This document shows, piece after piece, positions 51,381 through 59,670 of a DNA stretch of 64,000 nt (position 1 is its first letter; each line of letters begins with the position of its first letter). The notes beneath the pieces are model-generated. The model worked only from the letters and a program-made list of their open reading frames with translations, was not told the DNA's origin and did not search any database. A program made the translations under genes and the position numbers. Source of the stretch: an uncultured bacterium (GTDB lineage Bacteria > Verrucomicrobiota > Kiritimatiellia > RFP12 > UBA1067); NCBI GenBank assembly GCA_902802945.1, contig CADCOC010000068.1, positions 21,169 through 85,168 on the forward strand, given 5' to 3'.

Positions 51381-52420
51381 GGGCGTATAGTATACCATAA
51401 CCGCCGCCCGGCGTGGGAATAGAATCTTTTCCAGCCTTCGTCAAGCGTATGGCGGTTGCGCGGACAGTCTGGATGCCCGCGCTTGCGCGCGCCAAACGCC
51501 GCATACGCGGGGGACTCGACGATATCCTTCCAGTCGTTGCGCATCACGTTGCCAAGGCAAAGGCCCGGCTCCACGTAGAAGTCGCACGGAAAAACGTCGC
51601 CGTTCGCCTCTACCACTAGGTAGTGCCGGCAGTCGCTCGCGAACTGACAGAGCGTCGGCGCGCCAGTGAGCATCTGCGACACAAGCGAATCGAACGTGCG
51701 CACGCTCACGCGGTGTACGTCCCCACACTTCATCCATTCATCAAAGAGACGCACCATGAAATCGCCCCACTCCTCGCCGGAAACGACGAACGGCTCCGGC
51801 CACGTGCATTCAATGTACTGGTGATACAGACAACCGAGCTCGTCGCGGATGTAGTGGTAGAGCTTCTCCGGCTCGCGGACTTCGTTCTTCGTGACGAGCT
51901 GGAGCACGTTCACCGCCACGCCCGCCGCAACCAACCGCTCGTATCCGCGACGGAACTCCGGCGTCCTGCCATGCGGACTCACCCCGACAAGCCACCCAGC
52001 CTCCGCGAAGAAGCGCGCAAGGGAATCCGTCACGAGCGTCGCGTTCGTCTGCACGGAAAAAGTGATGCCATCCCCAAGTTCCGCCGCGCGACGGAAGAAA
52101 TCCTCGCCCATGAGCAGCGGCTCGCCGCCCTGGAACGCGACGGCGTGTTCGGCGATAGGAAGTGCGCGGTAGGTCGTGAGCATCCGTTCAAGAACGGCAT
52201 CGGACATGTGGGACGACGGCGCGGCTGGAATCCGCGCCCTACCATCTTGCGGCGCGGCTGGAATCCGCGCCCTACCATCTTGCGGCGCGGCTGGAATCCG
52301 CGCCCTACCATCTTGCGGCGCGCTCGGTGATCGCGCCCTACCGGGGCGGTAAAAGCAGTAGGGACAGGCGAGGTTGCAGTCCGCGCTGGCGGGCTTGACG
52401 AGAAGGGAGAACGGCCTCAT
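51377..52420 (-). CDS. Radical SAM anaerobic sulfatase maturase-like enzyme
   Basis: 347 residues from ATG 52420, which overlaps the sulfatase stop (ATGA). The SAM-cluster motif CNLACPYC is near residue 15, then FQGGEPLLMG and VQTNATLV. The SPASM-type part has CQFASDCRHYLVVEANGDVFPCDFYVEPGLCLGN, as in anaerobic sulfatase-maturating enzymes, which turn the sulfatase Cys or Ser into formylglycine. The final Cys set is reduced to HPDCPRN, so the last cluster may be altered. Between the SAM motif and MSDAVLERM is a repeat-derived insert (GRARIPAAP x3). The gene is coupled to its likely substrate and to an aminotransferase. Confidence 0.85.
   Translation of the reverse strand: MRPFSLLVKPASADCNLACPYCFYRPGRARSPSAPQDGRARIPAAPQDGRARIPAAPQDGRARIPAAPSSHMSDAVLERMLTTYRALPIAEHAVAFQGGEPLLMGEDFFRRAAELGDGITFSVQTNATLVTDSLARFFAEAGWLVGVSPHGRTPEFRRGYERLVAAGVAVNVLQLVTKNEVREPEKLYHYIRDELGCLYHQYIECTWPEPFVVSGEEWGDFMVRLFDEWMKCGDVHRVSVRTFDSLVSQMLTGAPTLCQFASDCRHYLVVEANGDVFPCDFYVEPGLCLGNVMRNDWKDIVESPAYAAFGARKRGHPDCPRNRHTLDEGWKRFYSHAGRRLWYTIRP
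52205..52346. repeat. In-frame GC repeat insert in the maturase gene
   Basis: Three tandem copies of a 33-bp unit (GCGGCGCGGCTGGAATCCGC...) followed by a block-A word (GCGCTCGGTGATCGCGCCC). The protein gains (Q)DGRARIPAAP three times and GRARSPSAP. Reading frame is preserved. The insert is in a surface loop just after the SAM-cluster Cys. Confidence 0.85.
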
Positions 52421-54021
52421 CGCCCGATCGGCCCGTATTCCTTCGCGTCCTTGTACTGGTCTGTGTCGCCGAGGGACGCCTTCAGCTCGTACAGGCGCTT
52501 CTTCAGCGCGGCGACACGTTCCGCGTAGCGCGGGTTCGCGTACTCGTTGGACAGTTCCTCCGGATCGCGCGTCAGGTCGAAGTACTCCCACTCGTCGCGC
52601 TTGTAGTAGTACATCAGCTTGTCTGTCTCGGTGCGGATTCCGTACCACGCGCTCGTGGCGTGTTCGCCGCCTTCGACATAGTAGCGGAAATAGCAGTCCC
52701 TGCGCCAGTTGGCGGGCGTTTTGCCCTCGAGGTTCGGCAGGAAACTCTCACCCTGCATCTGCGCCGGTTTCGGCGCGTTCGCGATGTCGAGGAACGTGGG
52801 CGCGAAGTCGATGTTCGTCACCATGTCGCCGTTGACGGAGCCGGGCTTGATGAGCCGCGGACAACTGACGATCATCGGCATCTTGATGACTTCTTCCATC
52901 ATGAAGCGCTTGTCGTAGAGGCCGTGGTCGCCGAGGAAGAACCCCTGGTCGGACGTGTAGATCACAAGCGTATCGTCGAGGATGCCCTTCTCCTTCAGGT
53001 ACGCGCGCATCTCGCCGACGGAGTCGTCCACGGACTGGACGCACGCAAGGTAGTCCTGCATGTACCGGAGGTACGAGAGCGCGGCCTTGGCGCGGTCGTT
53101 GTTCTCCATGCCTTCCGGCCAACGGTCCACATACTGCCCCTGCGCGTTTTTGCGTCCCTCGTAGCGGCGTCCCTCGAACTCGAACTGCCCGCCGCCGGAA
53201 AAGTATTCGGCGAGCTTCAGGTCCTCCTTGAGGCGCATGTGGCGCAACACCGTCATCGCGGTCGTCTTGATCGGCGAGGCGCGTCCCTTCCAGTCGTCGA
53301 AGAGCGTCGCGGGAATCGGGATGTCCTTCAGCGTCATGGCGCGGAACTTCGCGCGGTACTTGTCGCTCGGCAGCCAGTTGCGGTGCGGCGCCTTGTGGTG
53401 CATCATCACGAAGAACGGCTTGCCGGTGGCGCGTGCGCCGTCGATCACGTCCTTCGTGACGCGCGTGATGTTCTCGGTCGCGTATTCGCCGGGATAGTCG
53501 GTGCGGACGATCTTGCCGTCCTTCTTCTCCCAGAACCACGGGTTGAAGTAGACGCCCTGGTTCGCATAGACCATCCAGCGGTCCCAGTCCTCGTCGCGCA
53601 CGGTCTTGGGGCCGCCGAGGTGCCACTTGCCGACGAACGCCGTGTAGTATCCAGCGTCGCGCATGTAGCCGCCAACGGTCTTCTTGTCGCGCGAGATGTT
53701 GTTGAACACGGGCACGCCGTTGCGGTGGCTGTACTCGCCCGTGAGGATGCCGCCCCGGCTCGGCGTGCAGATGGGGTTGGTGCAGAAGCAGTTCGAGAGA
53801 ATCATGCCGCTGCGCGCCATCTCGTCCATGTGCGGCGTCTTGTTGATCCGCGAACCGTACGCGCCGATCGCGTGCGCGGCGTGGTCGTCCGTCATGATGT
53901 ACAGGATGTTCAGACGACGCGCCTTCGCGGCGGAGAGGAATCCCCCGCCCCAGCATTTCGCCAACGCTGCCGTGGCGGCAGTGCCAGAAATGAACGCCCT
54001 TCTCGTTGAAACGGTTTTCAT
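52417..54021 (-). CDS. Secreted Cys-type sulfatase
   Basis: 534 residues from ATG 54021 (AGGAC before it). A twin-arginine-type start (STRRAFISGTAATAALA) precedes the alkaline-phosphatase-like fold. NILYIMTDDHAAHAIGAYG gives the metal-binding Asp pair. ICTPSRGGILTGEY is the sulfatase motif with Cys as formylglycine precursor. FVGKWHLGG and MMHHKAPH follow, then YTSDQGFFLGDHGLYDKR. The family desulfates glycans or mucin-type substrates. The next gene is its maturase, coupled by ATGA. The DUF4450-like glycosidase on the far side probably works on the same glycan. Confidence 0.95.
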   Translation of the reverse strand: MKTVSTRRAFISGTAATAALAKCWGGGFLSAAKARRLNILYIMTDDHAAHAIGAYGSRINKTPHMDEMARSGMILSNCFCTNPICTPSRGGILTGEYSHRNGVPVFNNISRDKKTVGGYMRDAGYYTAFVGKWHLGGPKTVRDEDWDRWMVYANQGVYFNPWFWEKKDGKIVRTDYPGEYATENITRVTKDVIDGARATGKPFFVMMHHKAPHRNWLPSDKYRAKFRAMTLKDIPIPATLFDDWKGRASPIKTTAMTVLRHMRLKEDLKLAEYFSGGGQFEFEGRRYEGRKNAQGQYVDRWPEGMENNDRAKAALSYLRYMQDYLACVQSVDDSVGEMRAYLKEKGILDDTLVIYTSDQGFFLGDHGLYDKRFMMEEVIKMPMIVSCPRLIKPGSVNGDMVTNIDFAPTFLDIANAPKPAQMQGESFLPNLEGKTPANWRRDCYFRYYVEGGEHATSAWYGIRTETDKLMYYYKRDEWEYFDLTRDPEELSNEYANPRYAERVAALKKRLYELKASLGDTDQYKDAKEYGPIGR

Positions 54022-54137
54022 GTCATTTGTCCTAATTAGCATTTACCGGTGTCCAAGCATTATATCATAACCCCGCCCCTAGGTGTTGGGCAATTTCTAA
54101 GTCATCACTCAAAAACCACTTGAGCGCTCCATCGAGT

Positions 54138-54264
54138 ATTGTTCACAAATCTTCATTGCCAACATTGTTCACAAATCACAAATATCAATTGCGGAGAGGA
54201 GGCCCCTCCTATTTGTATTGGTGGCAATGGTGGCATTTGTGAACAATTGAGATTTGTGAACAAT
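54138..54264. repeat. ATTGTTCACAAAT repeats between sulfatase and glycosidase
   Basis: ATTGTTCACAAAT at 54138 and 54164 (26-bp offset), and its exact complement at 54235 and 54252 (17-bp offset). GGAGAGGAGGCCCCTCCT makes an internal stem at about 54193. The rest of 54043-54307 has no gene. Confidence 0.7.
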
Positions 54265-54307
54265 CGCAATCGTGCCGGCAAGTGTACAAGTTATTGTTGA
54301 GCAACTA

Positions 54308-56929
54308 CTAACGATAAAGCGTCGCGGCCAGCAGGCCGACGAAGGTTTCCGTTCCCCGGCATTCAATGCGCAGCGACTTCAGTTCCTTTGCGGGATCGAG
54401 CACGATGGCGTGGGCGTTCGCATGGGCGGTCTCGCCAAGCATCACCGGACGCCCCTTTACCGCGTACGGCTTGTTGTCGCGCTTCGCATCGTAGTAGCTC
54501 CACTGTCCCTGCGAATAGTTGAGCCAATCGTCGCAGTTGTCGGGCGGAACGAGCGACAGCGACTCTTCCGATCCGTCGGCGTACCGCACCTTCACGCACG
54601 CTGATTCCATCCACGCGACGTTGGGGTTCGTGACGACGGCTGAGAGCAACGCAAGCTTTCGCGCCTTGCCGGAAAGCGGAATCTCAACAGCGTCCGGGAA
54701 CTGCTCGTAGAACGAGGCGAATGCGGCGTTGCTTCTCTCCTTCGGGCCAAGGCGGAACGCTGGACCATACTTCGTCGCGAGCGCGCCGTCCTCCGGCCAG
54801 CGCTCAAGCGTCTTCGGTACGGCGTAGTCCTTCGGCCAGTGGCGGTTCCCAACCGTCTCGTGGCGTTCCCACCAGGTACGTCCGTTCGCCATGAGCGTGC
54901 GCGGGAGGCCGGACCACGGCTTGTTGTCGATGCGCGGCGAATACTTCCCTGTGTGCAGCAGCCGCAGGTTCTGGTTGAAAGACTTCGAAAGATCGACGAA
55001 CTCGGCCTTCGCGCCTTGCGGAACTGTGAGGTCGGAGCCTTCGCCCTTGGGGTGTCCCCAGCGTGTGTGACGCGGGGGGATCGCCGCGCCTGCGAACTGC
55101 GGCTTCGGCGCGGGGACGACCTTGACCGTCGCGGCGCGGCTGCCACCCGTCACCTCCACGCCGACCGTACGCGTCCAGCGGTAGGAAATGTACGGCGACT
55201 TGATCTCCGCCTCGTTCCACGACGCGGGGAACGACGGGCGAATCTCCCTGCCTTCGACGATGCCGAACACGCCCTCCGTGACGGCGCGGAGATATCCGGC
55301 CGTGTTGTCGGCGAAGTCGATGTTGTTGTAGCACGCAAAGTCGAAGTTAAGATCGCACGTGCCCACGCCCGGTCCGCAGCCCGCACCGCGTGCGGAGACA
55401 GCCGCCGCGTCGTGAAGGTTGCGCCAGCCGAGTTCCGGCTCGCCCGTCTGGTAGCACGCAAGCGCCCAGAAGATCATCTCGTTCGGATAGCGTCCGCACG
55501 ACGTCCAGAAAAGCGGCAGGCGGTTGGAGGAGTAGAGCAGCGACGCGCCGTCCTTGGCAAAGAACGTCGGCACGTTGTCCTCCACCCAGAACACGGCGCG
55601 GCGGTTGCGCGCAAGATTGGGCACGAGGTTGTCGATCGCGATGTAAACCGTGGAGAGATCGGGCGCGCGCATGAGGCGCTTGAGACCGAACCGCTCGCGG
55701 TATTCGCCCCACACGCCGTCGCCCTCGTGCCACAGGCTCTTCGCGATCGCGTCCTCCACGGCCTTGCTCCGCGCGGCGAAGTACGCGGCGTCCTCCGCCT
55801 TGCCGAGGCGCTCTGCGACCTCCGCCATCACGCGGCAGTCGAAGGCGTAGTAGGCGGAGGAGATTGTGCCCGCGCCGCCGTTCGTCCACTTGTCGTCGGT
55901 GTTCCAGGTGTTGAGCCAGTTCTCGTAGAGTTCCGCGTCCGGCACCTTCATGTTGCGGTCCATCCACTCGAGGTGACGCTTCACGCCGTCGTAGGCGATC
56001 TCGCGCATGAAGTCGTCGTCGTGCGTCCACCTCCAGTAGCGCATCACGGAAACGACGAACTCTTCACACATGTTGTACATGGAGTCACGCTTGGGCTCGT
56101 TGGGGATGCGTCCGTCCGCGCGCTGGGAACGAAAATGCTCGCGGGCGTTTTCCTTGAAGCGCTCCTCCCAGCCCGTCGCGTAGCAGATGTAGGCGACGCG
56201 CCATCCCGCGAAGGCCTGCTTCCAGTTCGTCGCGCCGTGCGTGATGTGGCGGCCCTCGAACATCGCGTCCGCCACGAGCAGCTGACACGGGAGAAGCGAA
56301 TCGAGGACCGGGTCAGGCGTCTTGATCTCGATCGTCCGCGCAATACGCTCAAAGTGGTTCGTCGCCGCATCAAACATATCAGCGACACTGGGACAACGGG
56401 CATCTTGCCCGTTGCGACTGGGACAACGGGCGTCCCGCCCGTTGAACGACCCTCCCTTCCTCTCGAAGTCGTAGTACGTCGCCCCGCCTCTCGTGCCCTT
56501 CGCCGCAAGCTCCCACTCGCCGTCGAACTTCGGCGGCAGGTCGCCCGTCGTCTCCACGAGAAGTCCGTCGGACTGCGCGCTGCGCACCATCTTGACCGTT
56601 CCCCTGCCCTTCAGGTCGTATTCGGCGCGCCCCCACACGTAGCGGTATTCCACGTCCTCGGTTCCGTCGCCGACCTGCAGCACGCCGCGCACTTTCTTGT
56701 CGATCCGATACCCCCTGAACACCTTGAGCGCGACCTTCGGCCGGTCACTCGTCCACGGGAGGGACTTGCAGGGGCTCAGCTCCCTGTCGTCGCCGTGCCA
56801 TCCGTAGAGCGGACGGTTGAACTCGCCGCCGCCGTTGCTCGTCCTGTATCCACCGGGAACAGGCGTGTAGCGCAACTGCGCAGTTCCCCACGAAACTCCC
56901 GTCAGCGCAACTGCCACAGCCGACACCAC
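54308..56929 (-). CDS. Secreted DUF4450-like (alpha/alpha)6 glycosidase
   Basis: About 873 residues. GTG 56929 is the first start in the open frame, but a TGA lies 12 bp upstream. A different frame (ATG 56984 or 56969) gives METISVDVAMN and would fuse to VVSAVAVALTG as one signal peptide. A one-base frameshift near 56940 is therefore likely. The opening LRYTPVPGGYRTSNGGGEFNRPLYGW is typical of DUF4450 proteins. A catalytic barrel follows (WKQAFAGWRVAYICYATGWEERFKENAREHF, YENWLNTWNTDDKWTNGG, SSAYYAFDCRVMAEVAERLG). Near residue 165 a repeat-derived insert NGRDARCPSRNGQDARCPS is present in frame. Substrate unknown. Confidence 0.78.
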   Translation of the reverse strand: MVSAVAVALTGVSWGTAQLRYTPVPGGYRTSNGGGEFNRPLYGWHGDDRELSPCKSLPWTSDRPKVALKVFRGYRIDKKVRGVLQVGDGTEDVEYRYVWGRAEYDLKGRGTVKMVRSAQSDGLLVETTGDLPPKFDGEWELAAKGTRGGATYYDFERKGGSFNGRDARCPSRNGQDARCPSVADMFDAATNHFERIARTIEIKTPDPVLDSLLPCQLLVADAMFEGRHITHGATNWKQAFAGWRVAYICYATGWEERFKENAREHFRSQRADGRIPNEPKRDSMYNMCEEFVVSVMRYWRWTHDDDFMREIAYDGVKRHLEWMDRNMKVPDAELYENWLNTWNTDDKWTNGGAGTISSAYYAFDCRVMAEVAERLGKAEDAAYFAARSKAVEDAIAKSLWHEGDGVWGEYRERFGLKRLMRAPDLSTVYIAIDNLVPNLARNRRAVFWVEDNVPTFFAKDGASLLYSSNRLPLFWTSCGRYPNEMIFWALACYQTGEPELGWRNLHDAAAVSARGAGCGPGVGTCDLNFDFACYNNIDFADNTAGYLRAVTEGVFGIVEGREIRPSFPASWNEAEIKSPYISYRWTRTVGVEVTGGSRAATVKVVPAPKPQFAGAAIPPRHTRWGHPKGEGSDLTVPQGAKAEFVDLSKSFNQNLRLLHTGKYSPRIDNKPWSGLPRTLMANGRTWWERHETVGNRHWPKDYAVPKTLERWPEDGALATKYGPAFRLGPKERSNAAFASFYEQFPDAVEIPLSGKARKLALLSAVVTNPNVAWMESACVKVRYADGSEESLSLVPPDNCDDWLNYSQGQWSYYDAKRDNKPYAVKGRPVMLGETAHANAHAIVLDPAKELKSLRIECRGTETFVGLLAATLYR
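56385..56445. repeat. In-frame block-A hairpin repeat inside glycosidase gene
   Basis: Two ACTGGGACAACGGGC-(ATCTT or GTCCC)-GCCCGTTG words, identical to the intergenic block A. They encode NGRDARCPS and NGQDARCPS. Reading frame is kept. It interrupts the link between the N-terminal beta domain and the barrel. Confidence 0.85.
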
Positions 56930-57126
56930 GAGTGTGGTTCATGGCCACATCTACGGATATAGTTTCCATGGTTTTCACTCTCATGCCAAAGGTTACTTGC
57001 CGAGGAGTTTGTGAGCCGGCACAACCGCATCAAAGGAATTCCAAATACTTTTTTCTGCCGATGAAGCGTATCTTGTTTCTCCATAACGGGAGAATTATAT
57101 CATATTTTATCGCAGATACAGAATTC

Positions 57127-57167
57127 AAATGTAGCGAAATCTTCTTTTCGGAGATTTCGCTACATTT
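57127..57167. repeat. Perfect 16-bp inverted repeat after sigma-factor operon
   Basis: AAATGTAGCGAAATCT (57127-57142), 9-base loop, and the exact complement (57152-57167). It lies 77 bp past the sigma-factor stop in minus sense. No T-run follows. It could be a transcript-end hairpin or a protein site. Confidence 0.7.
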
Positions 57168-57243
57168 AGCTTGGCTTTGGACTCGAGGATGGCTTTACGC
57201 GCTCTACGCGGCTATCAGTCCAGGCGTGTAACCACAGCCATAG

Positions 57244-57849
57244 CTATTCGAACTGGCGCTCGACGGCTTCGATCATTTTTGCCACTCGGCTGCGGATGGC
57301 CCGCACCACGTTCTCTTTGATGCCAAGCTGCTGGGCGATTTCCCTTGGGGAAAGACCGTCCGCCGTGGCCATCAAGTAGATGCGCTGGTTCTGGAGCGAG
57401 AGGGCCGATTTCGTAAAGACATGTCGGACTGCGGTCTGATGACGCGCAAGACGCCAGGCGATATCCAGCTTCACCGCAGGATCAAAATCGGCGGAAGAAG
57501 GGATTTCGATGTCCAACGGGACTTGCGAATCCTCTTTTCGCGCCTGGCGTCGCCGCATCCGATCCACCATCTGCCGGCGGATGATCGCCCCGAGCCATGT
57601 GCTGAACTTCGCGCGCTGCGGGTCGAACGCCTTGTCGCGAAGGAGCGCCACAAGCTTCACTAGCGTTTCCTGCACCATGTCATCGACGTCGGCCTCTGGA
57701 ATGTCCGAATCCAAAAGCCGGACGAACTTGCCGATCGCCGGGCCATACAGCTCAACGAACCGCGCCCACTCCGCCTCGTCCTCGCCTTCCGCGAGGTCGG
57801 CGATCCGCATCAACAGCGACTTCGGCGTCTGTGGCCACAAAGGATTCAT
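57244..57849 (-). CDS. ECF-type RNA polymerase sigma factor
   Basis: 201 residues from ATG 57849. Region 2 is WARFVELYGPAIGKFVRLLDSDIPEADVDDMVQETLVKL with DPQRAKFSTWLGAIIRRQMVDRMRR. Region 4 is ALSLQNQRIYLMATADGLSPREIAQQLGIKENVVRAIRSRVAKMI, a helix-turn-helix. The gene follows an FGE-domain protein by 10 bp and a Ser/Thr kinase, so it looks like the output of a kinase-linked signalling operon. No anti-sigma factor is seen. Confidence 0.88.
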   Translation of the reverse strand: MNPLWPQTPKSLLMRIADLAEGEDEAEWARFVELYGPAIGKFVRLLDSDIPEADVDDMVQETLVKLVALLRDKAFDPQRAKFSTWLGAIIRRQMVDRMRRRQARKEDSQVPLDIEIPSSADFDPAVKLDIAWRLARHQTAVRHVFTKSALSLQNQRIYLMATADGLSPREIAQQLGIKENVVRAIRSRVAKMIEAVERQFE

Positions 57850-57859
57850 GCAACAACGC

Positions 57860-59581
57860 TCACTTGCTTCCCGCTGCCTTATCCGGCAACGATGGCGGCT
57901 TGGTGCCACGTTCCTTCAGGTGATCGGGAGCTACAACGAGGCGGAAGCCCATGAGGGGGCAAACCCACAGCGGATTGGCGTGGTTCCGGTAGAACGAAGT
58001 GCAGCCACCCGCGTCATTGAGCCACCAACCGCCGCGTATCTCGCGCCACGTCCCCGAAGAAGGGCCGACGGGATCCGTCACCCCGCTCGACAAATGGTCG
58101 CGTTTGTTGCTCCAATCCAGACACCACTCACTGACGTTCCCGTGCATATCGTAGAGTCCCCATGCGTTCGGCATATACGAGCCAACAGCCGTGTGAACCA
58201 ACGAATAACCGCCTTTCCCATCGTTCTGATTGAGCTTGAAACGTCCCAGCTTCTTCATGTCGGACTCGGAGTCGCCGCCGTTGTTGAATCGGCTCGTCGC
58301 CCCCGCCCGGCAGGCGTACTCCCATTGCGCCTCGGTGGGCAGGTCGAAGTTGAGGCTTGTGCGCGCCTGGATTTTTCCGATGAACGACGAAGGATCGACG
58401 TTCACGGAACTCGGCCAGTTATAGGTGGCGGAATTGCCGCGAATTGCGTTCCACGAGACCTGGTCAACTGGCCGCATGTCGCCCTTGAATTTGGACGGAT
58501 TGCCTCCCGTCACCAGCTCGTACTGCTTCTGCGTCACCTCGAAGATGCCGCAGTAGAACGGTTTCGTGATCGTCACTTCGTATTTGCCGACCATCATGAA
58601 CTTCCCCGGCTCGATGCGGCGCAAAACAAGATTCGTGGTCTTATATTCGTCCGTCCAGCCGCCTTTCGGCTCGGCGGCGAGGTACGATACTGGATACTTT
58701 CTAGCATTTGGCCCTGCCGAGAGGTCGATGACGCAATAGAGGGCACCACTTCCCCGAGCGGTTGAGACGGCTCCTGCCAGCTCGTCGAGGAGTCCGTCGG
58801 CCTTCACTTCATCGATGCGCTTTGCGGCGATGGTTTTCTTCAAGCCGGACAGCGACCCGTCAGCAAGCGCCGCACGGTAGAATCTGACGGCATGCGCACG
58901 GTATGCAAGCGAAATGTCCGAATCCTCCGTCCCGGCCACTTCCCACCAGGCGTCCGCCACATCGCCGGGCTTGGCACCAGCGGTCTGTTCCAACGTTGCC
59001 GCCTTTGCAACACGCCCCTTGCCTGCGGCGAATTCAGGGAGAGCCTTATCCCATTCGCCTAGCAGGGCATACCGTTCTCCGAGCGCGGTGCGGAGGGACT
59101 TGTCGGATGGCTTGGCCTTGACTTTCGCCGTCAAATCCTTGGCTTCCTGCGCATAGCGGACGCGATCCTGCAGGCGCTGGTGCAAGTCGTAGAGTCTGCC
59201 TGCGCTCTTGCGCGGGATGCGCCGGATGGCACTGGACAGGATCTTGACGAGCGTCGCATCGGGCACATCGTTGATATCGTGACGTATCTTCGAAATGACG
59301 TCCATCGCACCATCGTAGTCCTCCGCCCGCACGCGATAGAAGAATGCGCCCTTGAGAAGCAGGAAGCGTGCGGCTTCGCTCTGTGCCTCGCCCGCATATT
59401 TGAGCGCGGACGTGGCCACGTCGGCGGCGCTCATCTTCCGTGCGTTGAAGTTCGCAACGTCCGAACGCATCAGTTCGGTCACAAGGCCCTGCACCTTCTC
59501 CAACTCCGCCTGCGTGGGCATACCGCTTGCCGCGAGGGTGCATGCGCATCCTACCGCCGCCAACCATGTTTTTGTCGTCAT
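57860..59581 (-). CDS. Secreted FGE-sulfatase-domain protein with helical N-terminal half
   Basis: 573 residues with a signal peptide (KTWLAAVGCACTLAASG). Residues up to about 290 are helical, like TPR or a coil (DLHQRLQDRVRYAQEAKDLTAK, LGERYALLGEWDKALPEFAAGKG). The C-terminal FGE-like domain has VGKYEVTITKPFYCGIFEVTQKQYELVTGGNPSKFKGDMRPVDQVSWN, LPTEAQWEYACRAGATSRF, NAWGLYDMHGNVSEWCLDW and a REIRGGWWLNDAGGCTSFYRN...MGFRLV end. That end resembles a variable region of retroelement target proteins. The FGE active-site Cys pair is not evident. It lies in the kinase-sigma operon and may be an exported sensor. Confidence 0.82.
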   Translation of the reverse strand: MTTKTWLAAVGCACTLAASGMPTQAELEKVQGLVTELMRSDVANFNARKMSAADVATSALKYAGEAQSEAARFLLLKGAFFYRVRAEDYDGAMDVISKIRHDINDVPDATLVKILSSAIRRIPRKSAGRLYDLHQRLQDRVRYAQEAKDLTAKVKAKPSDKSLRTALGERYALLGEWDKALPEFAAGKGRVAKAATLEQTAGAKPGDVADAWWEVAGTEDSDISLAYRAHAVRFYRAALADGSLSGLKKTIAAKRIDEVKADGLLDELAGAVSTARGSGALYCVIDLSAGPNARKYPVSYLAAEPKGGWTDEYKTTNLVLRRIEPGKFMMVGKYEVTITKPFYCGIFEVTQKQYELVTGGNPSKFKGDMRPVDQVSWNAIRGNSATYNWPSSVNVDPSSFIGKIQARTSLNFDLPTEAQWEYACRAGATSRFNNGGDSESDMKKLGRFKLNQNDGKGGYSLVHTAVGSYMPNAWGLYDMHGNVSEWCLDWSNKRDHLSSGVTDPVGPSSGTWREIRGGWWLNDAGGCTSFYRNHANPLWVCPLMGFRLVVAPDHLKERGTKPPSLPDKAAGSK

Positions 59582-59670
59582 CTAATCGATTCCTTTCTAC
59601 TATTACTCCGTTTGTAAAGCATATACGCACGCGGGCGCAAAACGCAACAGTAGAAAATATTTTTTTCAGA

